Source of the DNA: Lachnospiraceae bacterium UBA1759
GTDB lineage: Bacteria > Bacillota > Clostridia > Lachnospirales > Lachnospiraceae
Reading direction: 5' to 3'
DNA length: 64,000 nt
NCBI GenBank assembly: GCA_002315555.1
Contig: DCHF01000055.1
Coordinates: forward strand, 401,822-465,821
The first letter of the stretch is position 1. Every line of letters begins with the position of its first letter. Of this stretch, positions 17,361-26,937 are shown piece by piece. A program made the translations under genes and the position numbers. Under the pieces are notes generated by a model that saw only the letters and a list, made by a program, of their open reading frames with translations, searched no databases and was not told the origin of the DNA.

Positions 17361-17389
17361 ATTATATCAGAAGAAACAGGAGATGACAA
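17361..17389 (-). promoter_or_regulatory. Promoter of the sigma factor/pilus operon
   Basis: Minus strand TTGTCA (17384-17389), a 17-base spacer and TATAAT (17361-17366), 40 bases before the start at 17321. Confidence 0.85.
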
Positions 17390-18016
17390 TACACTAGATG
17401 TGGGCAAAGCTTCCTATATAATGGGGAGTAAATTCCGGAAAAGCAGACCGGATCATCGCTGCTGCGGAAGGGGCTCATAAAAATTTATAATTATTTAATA
17501 TTTTTTACAAGGGCTTCATTTTGTGAATAACTCGATTTTCAGGACAAAAAAGCAGCAAAAAGTCTCCGAAACGACCAAAGAAATCGCGGGAAAACTGCGC
17601 GTCAAGGAAATAAAAATGCATAGAGTTGATATATTTTCCGATTGTCGAAGAATGAGTATGCAGCATTTATAACGTGAAATGCATTATAACCTCTGTTTGC
17701 ACGTATAATATTTAACATAATTTCCTGCATAACACCTCAAATGCGCTGCGAATGGCCTTAAAAAGGAAGGTGCGCAACGGTGTTGTGGATAACTTCGAAG
17801 CTTTGAATTATAGCCGCGTTTTTCCTAAATATATAGAAAAATCCGTGAACTTTTTTCGGATTTTGCCCTGTCCTTTAGGGTATGAAACATTCTTCCGAAT
17901 GGTGATTCGCGGAGCCGGAGAAGCCGATATGGTGTAAAGGGTTTCTCCGACTCCATGAGTTTAACGGGGGAAAATAAACACTTAATCATCCTGAGAGGTG
18001 AAAAGAAGGGGGTAAA
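17390..18016 (+). other. Long AT-rich intergenic region and structured leader of the giant adhesin
   Basis: No convincing gene is seen in these 627 bases. TATAAT boxes stand at 17417-17422 and 17704-17709, but neither has a good -35. Downstream of the second box the sequence can fold. CCCT/AGGG forms a small hairpin near 17868-17882. A 12-base arm at 17911-17922 pairs with 17943-17954 with one mismatch (GGAGCCGGAGAA against TTCTCCGACTCC). A long folded 5' leader before the adhesin is therefore likely. I compared it by eye with c-di-GMP riboswitch classes and found no fit. Confidence 0.5.
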
Positions 18017-21000
18017 ATGAGCAAGAGATTAAAGATCATGCTCGCGGTCGTACTTTCAACGATTCTGACCGTATCCGGTGTTGTTGTGGCATCACGCGGT
18101 ACGGAAACGCTGAAAGCAAATGAAAGCCTGGTTCCGGCGGTGAAAACCAGCGAAGCGGAAGTTCCTGTAGTCGTTGACGATGCAGGCTCTTCGGACAGCG
18201 GCTCACCGGATGCGGTAAAAGACGGCGAATACACCGGTGAAAACTGGGGTGTCGGCGGCAACGGCATCATTTACTACGACGCGAACGGCAAAGTAGTCGA
18301 AAATGAAGCGGATGCGGCTTTCAGTCTTTCAAAGAGAGCTGAAAAGACTTCTGATAATCATTATGATGTTACGCTTCAGTTTGTGACGAAGACAACAACT
18401 ACTACCACGCAGCCCGGCGCAGCGGCAACGGTACTGGTCATCGACAGATCCGGTTCCATGGGATACTGTGCGGAGTGCGGCAAGACTACACATGTTGAGG
18501 GTTGTAAGTATTACCAGCAGCAGGTCCCTGTGGACAATTCCGTAAAGGAAGAACAGAAAACTGAGCATAGCAAATGGGTTAGGGTAAACGGCAGATGGAC
18601 CACAGAGACATACATGGCTTGCGAGTATTGTGATCAGGAAACTACCCACAGCAGATCCTGCAAGTATTATCAGCAGCAGGCGTCGGTCGACAATTCTGTG
18701 AAATCCGAACAGACGAGACTCGCTGCAGCGAAGACGGCTGCCATCAGCTTCCTGAATTCCTACAGAGGCGATAAGTTCCCGTACGCAACCGGCCTCGGAC
18801 GTTATGTGGCACTGGTTTCATATTCCAGTAAGGGAAGTGTTACCCAGACCTGGGTCGATGTTTCCACACAGTCCGGTTATGACGCCATGGTTTCTAAGAT
18901 CAACGGGCTTTCTGCAGATGGTGGTACGAATACCGATGACGGTCTTTATCAGGCTTCTACCTGCCTGGACAATGCTACGGTTAAGAGCATTGCGGCTTCT
19001 ATGAAGAATGTCGTCCTTCTTACGGATGGTATCCCGACCTATTCCAGAAATTCGTCTGATGGTGGTACAACCTGTAACCAGACAGAATACAACGATACGG
19101 TAAAAACGGCTACCTCTGTTAAGAGTAAGGCAACGTTATATACGGTATGCTTTGGTGCACAGAATGACATTGTACTCAATAATGAGAGCTGTGGAGATTT
19201 CTTAAAGAATAAGATCGCATCCTCTACAGATAAAGCATATAATGCCGATAATGCGGATCAGTTGGCCGCAGCATTTGCCGCAATCACCCAGACCATCGTC
19301 TCCGGTCTTAACGGTGAAGGCACCACCATCACCGACCCGATCCCGAGCGGTGTTACGATCGATGCAAGCAGCATCGCAGGCGGCGCTTACGCTGACAGTA
19401 CCTGGTCTCTCGGCCAGCCGGTCGTTACGACTGAGGGTAATGTTACTTATTATACTTACACGATCACATACAGCGTTACCATCGATGCCGATGCAGAAGG
19501 CTTCAATGACAGCGAGTATCATCCGATCAACGGTAAGACCATCCTGAACTTCCCGGACGGTACAACGACTCCGTCCATGGAATTCCCGGTTCCGGGTGTT
19601 ACCGGTAAGACTACTCTTTATAAGGTCGTCTTCAACAGAGGCGCAAACGGCACCTTCACCGGTGATGATGCCGAGAAGACGGAAATCGTTTATGATGAGA
19701 TCAAGGCAAATGAAGCTACTCCGGCATATCCGGAAGTGGTCGCAGACGAGGATCATTACTTCACCGGCTGGGATTATGAGAGAGCGGATCTTGTCAAGAA
19801 CAACGCCAACATCGTTGACGGCGTGATCACCTTCACTGCACAGTATGCGGAGAAGACCACGGTCACGATCAAAGGTGAAACTGCTACAAAGCCGTACAAT
19901 GGTGCCGCACAGGCCATTGACGGAATTACCGTAACCGGTCTTCCGGAGGGTGCCGAACTTTCTGGTGTTACTTACGCGGCAGCGGGAACGAATGCAAGCA
20001 ACAATGCATATGCAGGTTCCTTCACCAATAAGACGCCGAAGGTCATGCAGAACGGCAAGGACATCACGGATCATTTCAAATATGAATATGTAACCGGTTC
20101 CCTGACCATCACTCCGGTAACGCTGACCATCACCACTCCGTCTGATAAGAAGGTCTATGACGGTACGGAACTTGCAGCTGCAGGTACCATCAGCGGATTT
20201 GTTGCGGATGAAGGCAGCAAGGTCACCTTCAAGACCGGCGCAGAGGTTACTGAGATCGTCAACGTTTCAGACACTGCAGAAAAGAACAACACTTACGAAC
20301 TGGATTGGAACGGTGTCGTTTCTACAAACTATACCATCGTAGAAGATCTGGGTACCCTGACCATTACTCCGGCACCGGTTACAGTTAAGATCGTCGGCGC
20401 TATCACAAACGCAAAGTATGACAAGGAGGAGCATACCGCTTCCGGTTATACGGTAAGCATCGAGGATGCAACCGGACTTTACACCGAAAAGGATTTCTCC
20501 ATCGCAGAAGGAACCAAGACTTCCGTCAGCCGTGTTCAGTACGGCCAGGAAAACATGGGACTCAGCGACAAGAAGTTCACGAACAATAATACGAACTTTG
20601 ATGTAACATTTGATGTAACCGACGGCTATGTTAAGATCACGAAGGAAGCTCAGGTAACCGTTCAGATCAAGGGTAATGCGAAGACCTACACCTACAACGG
20701 TGAGGAACAGACGGTAACCGGTTATGAAATCATTGGAATTTCTAATGATAAGTATTCCGAAGACGACTTCAAGTTTACCGGTACTGCATCTGCAGCCCGT
20801 ACTGATGTCGGAACCACTCCGATGGGTCTTACGGCTGACATGTTTGAGGATACGAACGGTAACTTTGACAGTGTTACTTTTGAAATTATCAGCGACGGTT
20901 CCGTTACCATTAACCCGCTGGCAGTTACCGTAACGGTTGAAGGTAACAGCGACGAACAGGTTTATAACGGATCCGAACAGTCTGTTTCCGGTTATGAAGT

Positions 21001-24000
21001 AAAAGAAATCAGCAGCAGTCTTTATACTGCTGATGACTTCAGCGGTCCGGCACAGGATGCTGAAGAAGCAACCGCAGCACGCACCGAGGTTGGTACCACT
21101 ACCATGACTCTTGCTGCAGCAGATTTTGCCAACACCAATGAGTCCGGTAACTTTACCGTTACCTTCAATGTAACTCCGGGTTCCATGACCATCAAACCCG
21201 TTACTGAAGAAGTCGTTGTTGAAATCGTCGGTAACTCTGATAAGAAGGACTATGACGGCAAAGAACTCAAGGTGGAAGGCTATACCGTAAAGTCCATCAG
21301 CAATGATCTTTACACCGAATCCAATATCTCCTATGTCGGTACGGATGCAGCCAAGGTTGCGGCACAGACCAACGTCGGTACGGATACCATGGCTCTTGCA
21401 GCTTCCGATTTCGAGAATGCAAGTGCAAACTTCACGAATGTTAAATTCGTAGTAACTCCCGGTAAGGCAGTCGTTGAGCCTCTGGCAGTTACCGTTACCG
21501 CAAATGATAACAGCAAGAAGTACGGCGAGGCAGATCCGACGCTTGATGCTAAGGTTGAGACCCTCATCGGTGAGGATTCCATCAGCTACGATGTAAAGCG
21601 TGTTGAGGGCGAACTTGTCGGTACCTACACGATCAATGTGACCGGCGCCGAAGACCAGGGCAACTACAAGGTTTCCTATGTTCCGGGCATCTTCACCATC
21701 ACTGAGCCGACCGATCCTTCCAAGGTCATTAATAAGGACCACGAGGGAACCGGCTTCAACCTGGGCGAAAAGGTTGAATTCTCGATCGTTGTTAAGAACA
21801 TTTACAATCAGGAAGTAGTTGCGACTGTTGAAGAGCAGGATGGTGTTACGATCCAGCCCGGCAATGGTTACACTGTTGAAAACGGTAAGGCAGTTGCTAC
21901 CATGGCAGCCGGTGCTGAGATCACCGTAACAGCTGTTTATGAGAAGATCACAGAAGAGGACATTCTTGCAGGTGAGTATGTCAATAACGCAACTGTGAAG
22001 TTCAGCGTATCCGATACCGAGTACAAGGCGGATGATACTGCTGAAACCGCAAAAGAAGGCGCAGCGCTTTCCGTTGAGAAGACCGTGAAGTCCATCGGCG
22101 GCGACGAGGACAAGAAGACAGCATCTCTTGGCGATATCATCACCTACACCATTGAGGTTACCAATATCGGTAATGTTACTGTTAAGAACATCACCGTTGA
22201 AGATGAACTGACCGGCAATACCGGCGATAAGGCTCTGGAAGTCGGAACTCTGGCTCCGGGCGCATCTGAAAAAGTAGAGGCAACTTACACCGTTACCGAG
22301 GATGATATCCTTGCAGGTAAGATCGCGAACACCGCAACCGCAAAGGGAACGGCTCCGAACGGTGATGAGACTGAAGGCAACGCTGAGGTTTCAAATGATA
22401 CCGATCCGGTAAAGAAGGAACTTGTTGTTGAGAAGACCGTGAAGTCCATCGGCGGCAAGGCTGACAAGGAGAAAGCATCTCTGAATGATGAGATCATCTA
22501 CGAGATCACTGTAACCAACAACGGCAACGTGACCGTGAAGGACATCACTGTTGAAGATGTTCTCACCGGCGACAAGTCTCTGGAAGTAGGAACTCTGGCT
22601 CCGGGCGCATCCAAGACTGTAAAGACCTCCGCATACAAGGTCACCGAGAATGATATTCTTGCAGGTGAGATCAAGAACACTGCAACCGCAACCGGTACCG
22701 CTTCGAACGGAGAGGAGACCAAAGGCGAAGGCGATGTTACGACGGAGACGGATGATGTTGATAACAGCATCGAAGTTACCAAGAAATCCAACGTAGACGG
22801 CGTTGCAAAGTTTGGCGACACCATCGCATACACCATCACTGTTAAGAATATCGGTAATGTAACGATTTCCAATGTCACAGTTGATGATGAAAAGGCAGGC
22901 GTTAAGGGTAAAGCAATCGCCGGCGACATTAAGCCGGACGAAAGCAAGAGCATTACGGTAACCTACGTTGTTACGGAAGAAGATGTCCTTGCAGGTAAGA
23001 TCGTGAATACCGCAACCGCAAAGGGTTCTGACCCGAATGGTGATACCACGAAGGATGACGGTACGAAGGAAGATCCGACCGAAAAGGCAGCTCCGAGCCT
23101 CTTCGTAGAGAAGACCTCTGATGTGGAAGGCACCGCTTCTCTCGGCGATACCATCACTTACACCATTAAGGTTACCAACAACGGTAATGTGACCGTTACG
23201 GATATCACCGTTGAAGACGAATTGACCGGCAATACCGGTGACAAGGCTCTGGAAGTCGGCACGCTGGCTCCGCGCAAATCAATGGAAGTGACTGCAACTT
23301 ATGTGGTTACCGAGGAAGACATCGTTGCGGGTAAGATCACGAACGTTGCAACTGCAAAGGGCTCTGATCCGAACGGTAAAGATGTCGAAAAGGACGGTAC
23401 CGTTGAAAACAATACCGATACGGTCGATACCACAATCGAAGTTGTGAAGACTGTGAAGTCCATCGGCGGCAAGGCTGACAAGAAGATGGCATCTCTGAAT
23501 GATGAGATCGTCTACGAAATCACTGTAACCAACAACGGTAACGTCACCATGACGAATATCAAGGTTGAAGATGAACTGACCGGCAATACCGGTGACAAGG
23601 CACTTGTCATCGAAGAGCTGGCTCCGGGCAAATCCGAGACTGTGGAGACCGCAGCTTATGTAGTTACCGAAGCCGATATTCTGGCAGGCAGCATCAAGAA
23701 CGTGGTAACCGTTAAGGGCGAAGATCCGGATAATGATCCGGATAATGATCCGGAAGGTGAAGCTGATGTTGACGTTCCGACCGATGAGGTCAGCAACAAG
23801 ATCTCTGTTGAGAAGACCTCTGATGTAGAGGAAGGTAAGACCGTATCTCTCGGCGACACCATCACCTACACCATCACTGTTACCAATGAAGGCAATGTAA
23901 CGATCGCCAACATTAAAGTCGAAGATACGCTGACCGGAAATACCGGTGATGATGTGATCGTTATCGACGAACTGGCTCCGAAGGCATTCAAGGAATACAC

Positions 24001-26152
24001 CGTTCAGTACACCGTACTTGAAAAGGATATCCTTGCAGGTACGATCGTGAACACCGCAACCGCAACCGGAACCGATCCGAATGGTGATACCACTCAGGAT
24101 GAGGGTAAGTGCTCTGATGATACCGATCCGATCGACAACACCTTAGCAGTTACCAAGACCTCTGAGATCTCCGACGGTCATACCGTTGCAGAACTCGGTG
24201 ATACCATCACTTACACCATCACGGTTAAGAACAACGGTAATGTTACGGTAAGCAACATTACTGTAGAAGATGAACTGACCGGCAATACCGGCGATGCTGC
24301 ACTTGTCATCGAAAAGCTGGCTCCGGGCGCATCTGAGTCTGTAGTTGCCAATGTTTACACCGTAACCGAAGCTGATCTTCTTGCAGGCGAGATCAAGAAC
24401 GTTGCCACCGCAACGGGTACCGATCCCAAGGGCAAAGAGACCACTGATGACGGCGAGAAGGAAGATCCGACCGAACAGGCTAAACCGAGCATCTTCGTTG
24501 AGAAGACCGTGAAGTCCATCGGCGGTGACGCAGACAAGACGAAAGCATCTCTGAATGATGAGATCATCTACGAGATCACTGTAACCAACAACGGTAACCT
24601 GACCCTTACCGATGTGGAGATCGTCGATGAACTGACCGGTGATACCTTCACCATCAAAGAGCTTGCTCCGAAGGCATCCGAGAAATACACCGTTAAGTAC
24701 ACCGTACTTGAAAAGGATATCCTTGCAGGTAAGGTAGTGAACACCGTCACCGTTAAGGGCGAAGATCCGGATAATGATCCGGACAATGATCCGTCTGACG
24801 ATGATGAAGTTACGGTCGATACGGACGATGTCGATAATACGATCACCGTCGAGAAGACCTCCAGCGTAGCTGAAGATGAGCCGGTATCTCTCGGCGACAC
24901 CATCACCTACACCATTACTGTTAAGAATGACGGCAACGTCACTGTTTCCGGCATCACCGTAGAAGATGAACTGACCGGCAACATCAATGATGATGTTCTT
25001 GAAGTCGGTATCCTGGCTCCGGGCGAAGAGTGGAGCACCACCGTTACCTACAAGGTAACCGAGGAAGACATCGTTGCAGGTGAGATCGTTAACAATGCTG
25101 TTGCAAAGGGCACCGATCCGAACGGCGATGAGACCTCAGACGAGGATGACGTAACGAACGTTACCGATCCGGTCGATGGTTCTTACACCGTTGAAAAGAA
25201 GATCGCCAATGCAAAGAGCGAGTACAAGATCGGCGATACGATCCAGTACACCATCACTGTTACCAACACCGGTAACATTACCAGACACAATGTCGCTGTA
25301 ACCGATCAGCTGACCGGAGCAGCAGGCAAGGCTGTCATCGCAGCAAATGATGCATATGTTGTCAGCGGCACCACCGCTACCATCGCAGCACTTGCTCCGG
25401 GCGAAACCGTTCTGGTAAGCGTTTCTTACAAGGTCGTCAAGGATGATGTCAACAAGACCATCACCAACGTCGCAGTTGCGGAAGCTTCTGAGGACGATCC
25501 GACCGAAGATGAGGATCCTGAACCGACTCCGGATGTACCGGCACAGGTCGAGAAGGATTACGAACTGACCATCCACTATCAGTATGCTGACGGCTCTAAG
25601 GCAGCTGCTGATTACACGCACAGATATCTGGCAGGTGAGACCTTCCGTATCGTCTCTCCGACGATCGACGGTTACACTCCGGATTACAGTGCAGTCAACA
25701 GCCCGTCCAACGGCATGCCGGCTAAGGACCTGACCTTCACCATCGTTTATAAGAAGAATCCGACTCGTGAGACTCCGACCACGGAACCGACCACCGAGGA
25801 AGAGACGACTGTAGAAGAAACGACGGAAGAGGAAACCACTGTTGAAGAAACAACAGAGGAAGAAACTGTTGAAGAAACCACCGCTCCGGAAGCAGTGATC
25901 ACTGAGACCGAAGACGGCGAATACGATCTGGTCGTCATCGAGGACGAAAAGACCCCGGCAGGTGATGTAGACGCTGATCACAAGTGCTGCATCCTGCACT
26001 TCCTGTTAATGCTGCTGGCAATGATTCTCCTGTGTGTATACACCGACAAGAGAAAGAAATACCAGGAAGACATTCACGAAGCAAAGAAGGTTCTGAAGGA
26101 AGCCGGCATCGATGTCGATGCAGAAGATCAGACGGAAGGAGGAAATAAGTAA
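18017..26152 (+). CDS. Giant VWA/MBG/DUF11-repeat surface adhesin
   Basis: A 2711-residue surface protein. Order of parts: signal peptide (about 1-27); VWA domain (about 135-430) with MIDAS D143-x-S145-x-S147, ADGGTNTDDG and LLTDGIPT; an InlB-type B-repeat (about 535-612); a run of MBG/YDG-like repeats, recognisable by repeated YNG or YDG (about 615-1230); eleven DUF11-like repeats (about 1234-2495); a MucBP domain (about 2514-2580); a Thr/Glu-rich stalk; and a C-terminal helix (about 2657-2675) with a charged cytoplasmic tail. There is no LPXTG signal. The pattern predicts a long rod binding host or plant glycans or proteins. It is followed, with stop/start overlap, by two tiny membrane protein genes. 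Confidence 0.9.
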   Translation: MSKRLKIMLAVVLSTILTVSGVVVASRGTETLKANESLVPAVKTSEAEVPVVVDDAGSSDSGSPDAVKDGEYTGENWGVGGNGIIYYDANGKVVENEADAAFSLSKRAEKTSDNHYDVTLQFVTKTTTTTTQPGAAATVLVIDRSGSMGYCAECGKTTHVEGCKYYQQQVPVDNSVKEEQKTEHSKWVRVNGRWTTETYMACEYCDQETTHSRSCKYYQQQASVDNSVKSEQTRLAAAKTAAISFLNSYRGDKFPYATGLGRYVALVSYSSKGSVTQTWVDVSTQSGYDAMVSKINGLSADGGTNTDDGLYQASTCLDNATVKSIAASMKNVVLLTDGIPTYSRNSSDGGTTCNQTEYNDTVKTATSVKSKATLYTVCFGAQNDIVLNNESCGDFLKNKIASSTDKAYNADNADQLAAAFAAITQTIVSGLNGEGTTITDPIPSGVTIDASSIAGGAYADSTWSLGQPVVTTEGNVTYYTYTITYSVTIDADAEGFNDSEYHPINGKTILNFPDGTTTPSMEFPVPGVTGKTTLYKVVFNRGANGTFTGDDAEKTEIVYDEIKANEATPAYPEVVADEDHYFTGWDYERADLVKNNANIVDGVITFTAQYAEKTTVTIKGETATKPYNGAAQAIDGITVTGLPEGAELSGVTYAAAGTNASNNAYAGSFTNKTPKVMQNGKDITDHFKYEYVTGSLTITPVTLTITTPSDKKVYDGTELAAAGTISGFVADEGSKVTFKTGAEVTEIVNVSDTAEKNNTYELDWNGVVSTNYTIVEDLGTLTITPAPVTVKIVGAITNAKYDKEEHTASGYTVSIEDATGLYTEKDFSIAEGTKTSVSRVQYGQENMGLSDKKFTNNNTNFDVTFDVTDGYVKITKEAQVTVQIKGNAKTYTYNGEEQTVTGYEIIGISNDKYSEDDFKFTGTASAARTDVGTTPMGLTADMFEDTNGNFDSVTFEIISDGSVTINPLAVTVTVEGNSDEQVYNGSEQSVSGYEVKEISSSLYTADDFSGPAQDAEEATAARTEVGTTTMTLAAADFANTNESGNFTVTFNVTPGSMTIKPVTEEVVVEIVGNSDKKDYDGKELKVEGYTVKSISNDLYTESNISYVGTDAAKVAAQTNVGTDTMALAASDFENASANFTNVKFVVTPGKAVVEPLAVTVTANDNSKKYGEADPTLDAKVETLIGEDSISYDVKRVEGELVGTYTINVTGAEDQGNYKVSYVPGIFTITEPTDPSKVINKDHEGTGFNLGEKVEFSIVVKNIYNQEVVATVEEQDGVTIQPGNGYTVENGKAVATMAAGAEITVTAVYEKITEEDILAGEYVNNATVKFSVSDTEYKADDTAETAKEGAALSVEKTVKSIGGDEDKKTASLGDIITYTIEVTNIGNVTVKNITVEDELTGNTGDKALEVGTLAPGASEKVEATYTVTEDDILAGKIANTATAKGTAPNGDETEGNAEVSNDTDPVKKELVVEKTVKSIGGKADKEKASLNDEIIYEITVTNNGNVTVKDITVEDVLTGDKSLEVGTLAPGASKTVKTSAYKVTENDILAGEIKNTATATGTASNGEETKGEGDVTTETDDVDNSIEVTKKSNVDGVAKFGDTIAYTITVKNIGNVTISNVTVDDEKAGVKGKAIAGDIKPDESKSITVTYVVTEEDVLAGKIVNTATAKGSDPNGDTTKDDGTKEDPTEKAAPSLFVEKTSDVEGTASLGDTITYTIKVTNNGNVTVTDITVEDELTGNTGDKALEVGTLAPRKSMEVTATYVVTEEDIVAGKITNVATAKGSDPNGKDVEKDGTVENNTDTVDTTIEVVKTVKSIGGKADKKMASLNDEIVYEITVTNNGNVTMTNIKVEDELTGNTGDKALVIEELAPGKSETVETAAYVVTEADILAGSIKNVVTVKGEDPDNDPDNDPEGEADVDVPTDEVSNKISVEKTSDVEEGKTVSLGDTITYTITVTNEGNVTIANIKVEDTLTGNTGDDVIVIDELAPKAFKEYTVQYTVLEKDILAGTIVNTATATGTDPNGDTTQDEGKCSDDTDPIDNTLAVTKTSEISDGHTVAELGDTITYTITVKNNGNVTVSNITVEDELTGNTGDAALVIEKLAPGASESVVANVYTVTEADLLAGEIKNVATATGTDPKGKETTDDGEKEDPTEQAKPSIFVEKTVKSIGGDADKTKASLNDEIIYEITVTNNGNLTLTDVEIVDELTGDTFTIKELAPKASEKYTVKYTVLEKDILAGKVVNTVTVKGEDPDNDPDNDPSDDDEVTVDTDDVDNTITVEKTSSVAEDEPVSLGDTITYTITVKNDGNVTVSGITVEDELTGNINDDVLEVGILAPGEEWSTTVTYKVTEEDIVAGEIVNNAVAKGTDPNGDETSDEDDVTNVTDPVDGSYTVEKKIANAKSEYKIGDTIQYTITVTNTGNITRHNVAVTDQLTGAAGKAVIAANDAYVVSGTTATIAALAPGETVLVSVSYKVVKDDVNKTITNVAVAEASEDDPTEDEDPEPTPDVPAQVEKDYELTIHYQYADGSKAAADYTHRYLAGETFRIVSPTIDGYTPDYSAVNSPSNGMPAKDLTFTIVYKKNPTRETPTTEPTTEEETTVEETTEEETTVEETTEEETVEETTAPEAVITETEDGEYDLVVIEDEKTPAGDVDADHKCCILHFLLMLLAMILLCVYTDKRKKYQEDIHEAKKVLKEAGIDVDAEDQTEGGNK
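18467..18712 (+). repeat. Duplicated Cys/His-knuckle insert within the VWA domain
   Basis: Right after the MIDAS motif (residues 143-148) the VWA fold is interrupted by about 82 residues. It carries two similar units: C151-x2-C154-x4-H159-x3-C163 and C202-x2-C205-x5-H211-x3-C215. Each is followed by KYYQQQ and then VDNSVK-EQ. The spacing suggests two small zinc (or disulfide) knuckles born by duplication. Confidence 0.7.
21715..25500 (+). repeat. Eleven tandem DUF11-like domain repeats
   Basis: Units of about 105-125 residues, each with a variant of GDTITYTITVKNNGNVTV, then VEDELTGNTGD, LAPG and DILAGKI.NTATA. Two subtypes alternate irregularly. One opens with KTVKSIGG and ASLNDEI or ASLGDII, the other with KTS and SLGDTI. 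Stretches of near-identical DNA occur between units. The first and last units are the most divergent. Confidence 0.85.
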
Positions 26153-26352
26153 TGGAAGCTTTATTTACATGGGTCCACGAAACACTTGGAATGTGCTTTT
26201 ACACTTTACCGGCTCTTTTGACCGGCCTCGCAATGGTCATCATTGGCCTCGTCCACTGGCGCAATCAGAAAAAGCGCGAAGACGATTTCAAGGATGAAAC
26301 GAAGAATGCTGAAAACGGTGAGGGTGCTCCGGCACCCGAAGCCGCTGAGTGA
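26152..26352 (+). CDS. Tiny adhesin-linked membrane protein, type A (copy 1)
   Basis: A 66-residue protein with one membrane helix. It begins MEALFTWVHETLGMCFYTLP, then has a helix (ALLTGLAMVIIGLVHW) and a charged tail. Its ATG shares the last base of the adhesin stop codon (TAATG), which implies coupled translation. A clear paralogue stands at 30310-30477 after the second adhesin. I know no named family for it. Close coupling suggests that it binds the adhesin's C-terminal membrane segment or helps its export or anchoring (inference). Confidence 0.85.
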   Translation: MEALFTWVHETLGMCFYTLPALLTGLAMVIIGLVHWRNQKKREDDFKDETKNAENGEGAPAPEAAE

Positions 26353-26383
26353 CTGAAAGCAAAGGAATAAGGAGGAACGACAA

Positions 26384-26602
26384 ATGACATATTTATTTGA
26401 ACATACAGCCTTTGGATTTTGCTGGTGGGATCTTGTAGCACTTCTTGTGGTGCTCGGCGTGATTCTCGTCATGGTCATCAAGCTCCGTAATCAGAAAAAG
26501 GAGCTGAAGAAGCTGGAGGACATCCTGGCCGATGCAGCCAAGACCGAAGCTGCCGCACAGAAGGCAGCGGAAGAACTTCAGACTACGGAAACACAGATCT
26601 GA
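26384..26602 (+). CDS. Tiny adhesin-linked membrane protein, type B (copy 1)
   Basis: A 72-residue protein with one helix and a coiled-coil tail. It starts MTYLFEHTAFGFCWWDLVAL, continues through a helix (LVVLGVILVMVIKL) and ends in a Glu/Ala/Lys-rich coil. The paralogue at 30488-30673 shares GFCWWDLVALL and the basic R.QKK after the helix. AAGGAGG precedes the ATG. It follows type A by 31 bases and ends at a terminator. Function unknown. It probably forms a membrane complex with type A and the adhesin tail. Confidence 0.85.
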   Translation: MTYLFEHTAFGFCWWDLVALLVVLGVILVMVIKLRNQKKELKKLEDILADAAKTEAAAQKAAEELQTTETQI

Positions 26603-26614
26603 TAAGTTCATAAA

Positions 26615-26653
26615 CAGAAAAACGGCCGCCGGCATTGCCCGGCGGCTGTTTTT
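26615..26653 (+). terminator. Terminator after the first adhesin cassette
   Basis: GCCGCCGG (26625-26632)/CCGGCGGC (26639-26646) with a six-base loop, followed by TGTTTTT. Confidence 0.9.
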
Positions 26654-26654
26654 G

Positions 26655-26718
26655 TCACTTGAAATATCCGTGAACGAACCCGGTTTTATCACTTGAAATC
26701 TCCGAAAAACGAAACCGG
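26655..26718 (+). repeat. Two imperfect direct repeats of about 30 bases
   Basis: TCACTTGAAATATCCG (from 26655) and TCACTTGAAATCTCCG (from 26689) begin two copies that both end in CCGG, with a period of 34 bases. They lie between the terminator of cassette 1 and the promoter region of cassette 2. The rest of this gap (26719-26937) is AT-rich toward the gene. It includes a weak TATAAG near 26870 and a small hairpin (CGGCG/CGCCG, 26892-26908). Confidence 0.6.
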
Positions 26719-26937
26719 ATCGGAGAGGCAAGAGCCGCTGCGCGGGATCTTCCGGGCGTTCGGAAACAGAGGGGGCCTCCGGCAGTGAAAAGATGTTTCT
26801 AAAATGTTAAAAAAGTGTTATAAATGCTCGATTCTTGGACCTTTAGCCGTGAAAATTCCGTCTTTATTAGTATAAGAAACATGAAACAAAACGGCGGTAA
26901 AATCGCCGGATCACCCGATAAAAGTGAGGTTTAAAAA

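Noticed and set aside
17395..17880. c-di-GMP riboswitch (GGGCAAAGC near 17402, or the hairpin region near 17868)
   Set aside because: The class I and class II cores were not found in order; the short match alone occurs by chance.
20267..21742. Long open minus-strand frame (491 codons) inside the giant adhesin
   Set aside because: It is a shadow of codon bias and repeats in the coding strand: Cys-rich, no ribosome site, no recognisable domain. The same holds for the frame at 25136-25999.
25500..25980. LPXTG sortase signal at the end of the giant adhesin
   Set aside because: No LPXTG-like motif exists; PTTEPTTEEE lies in the stalk and the helix is followed by about 35 cytoplasmic residues, too long for a sortase signal.
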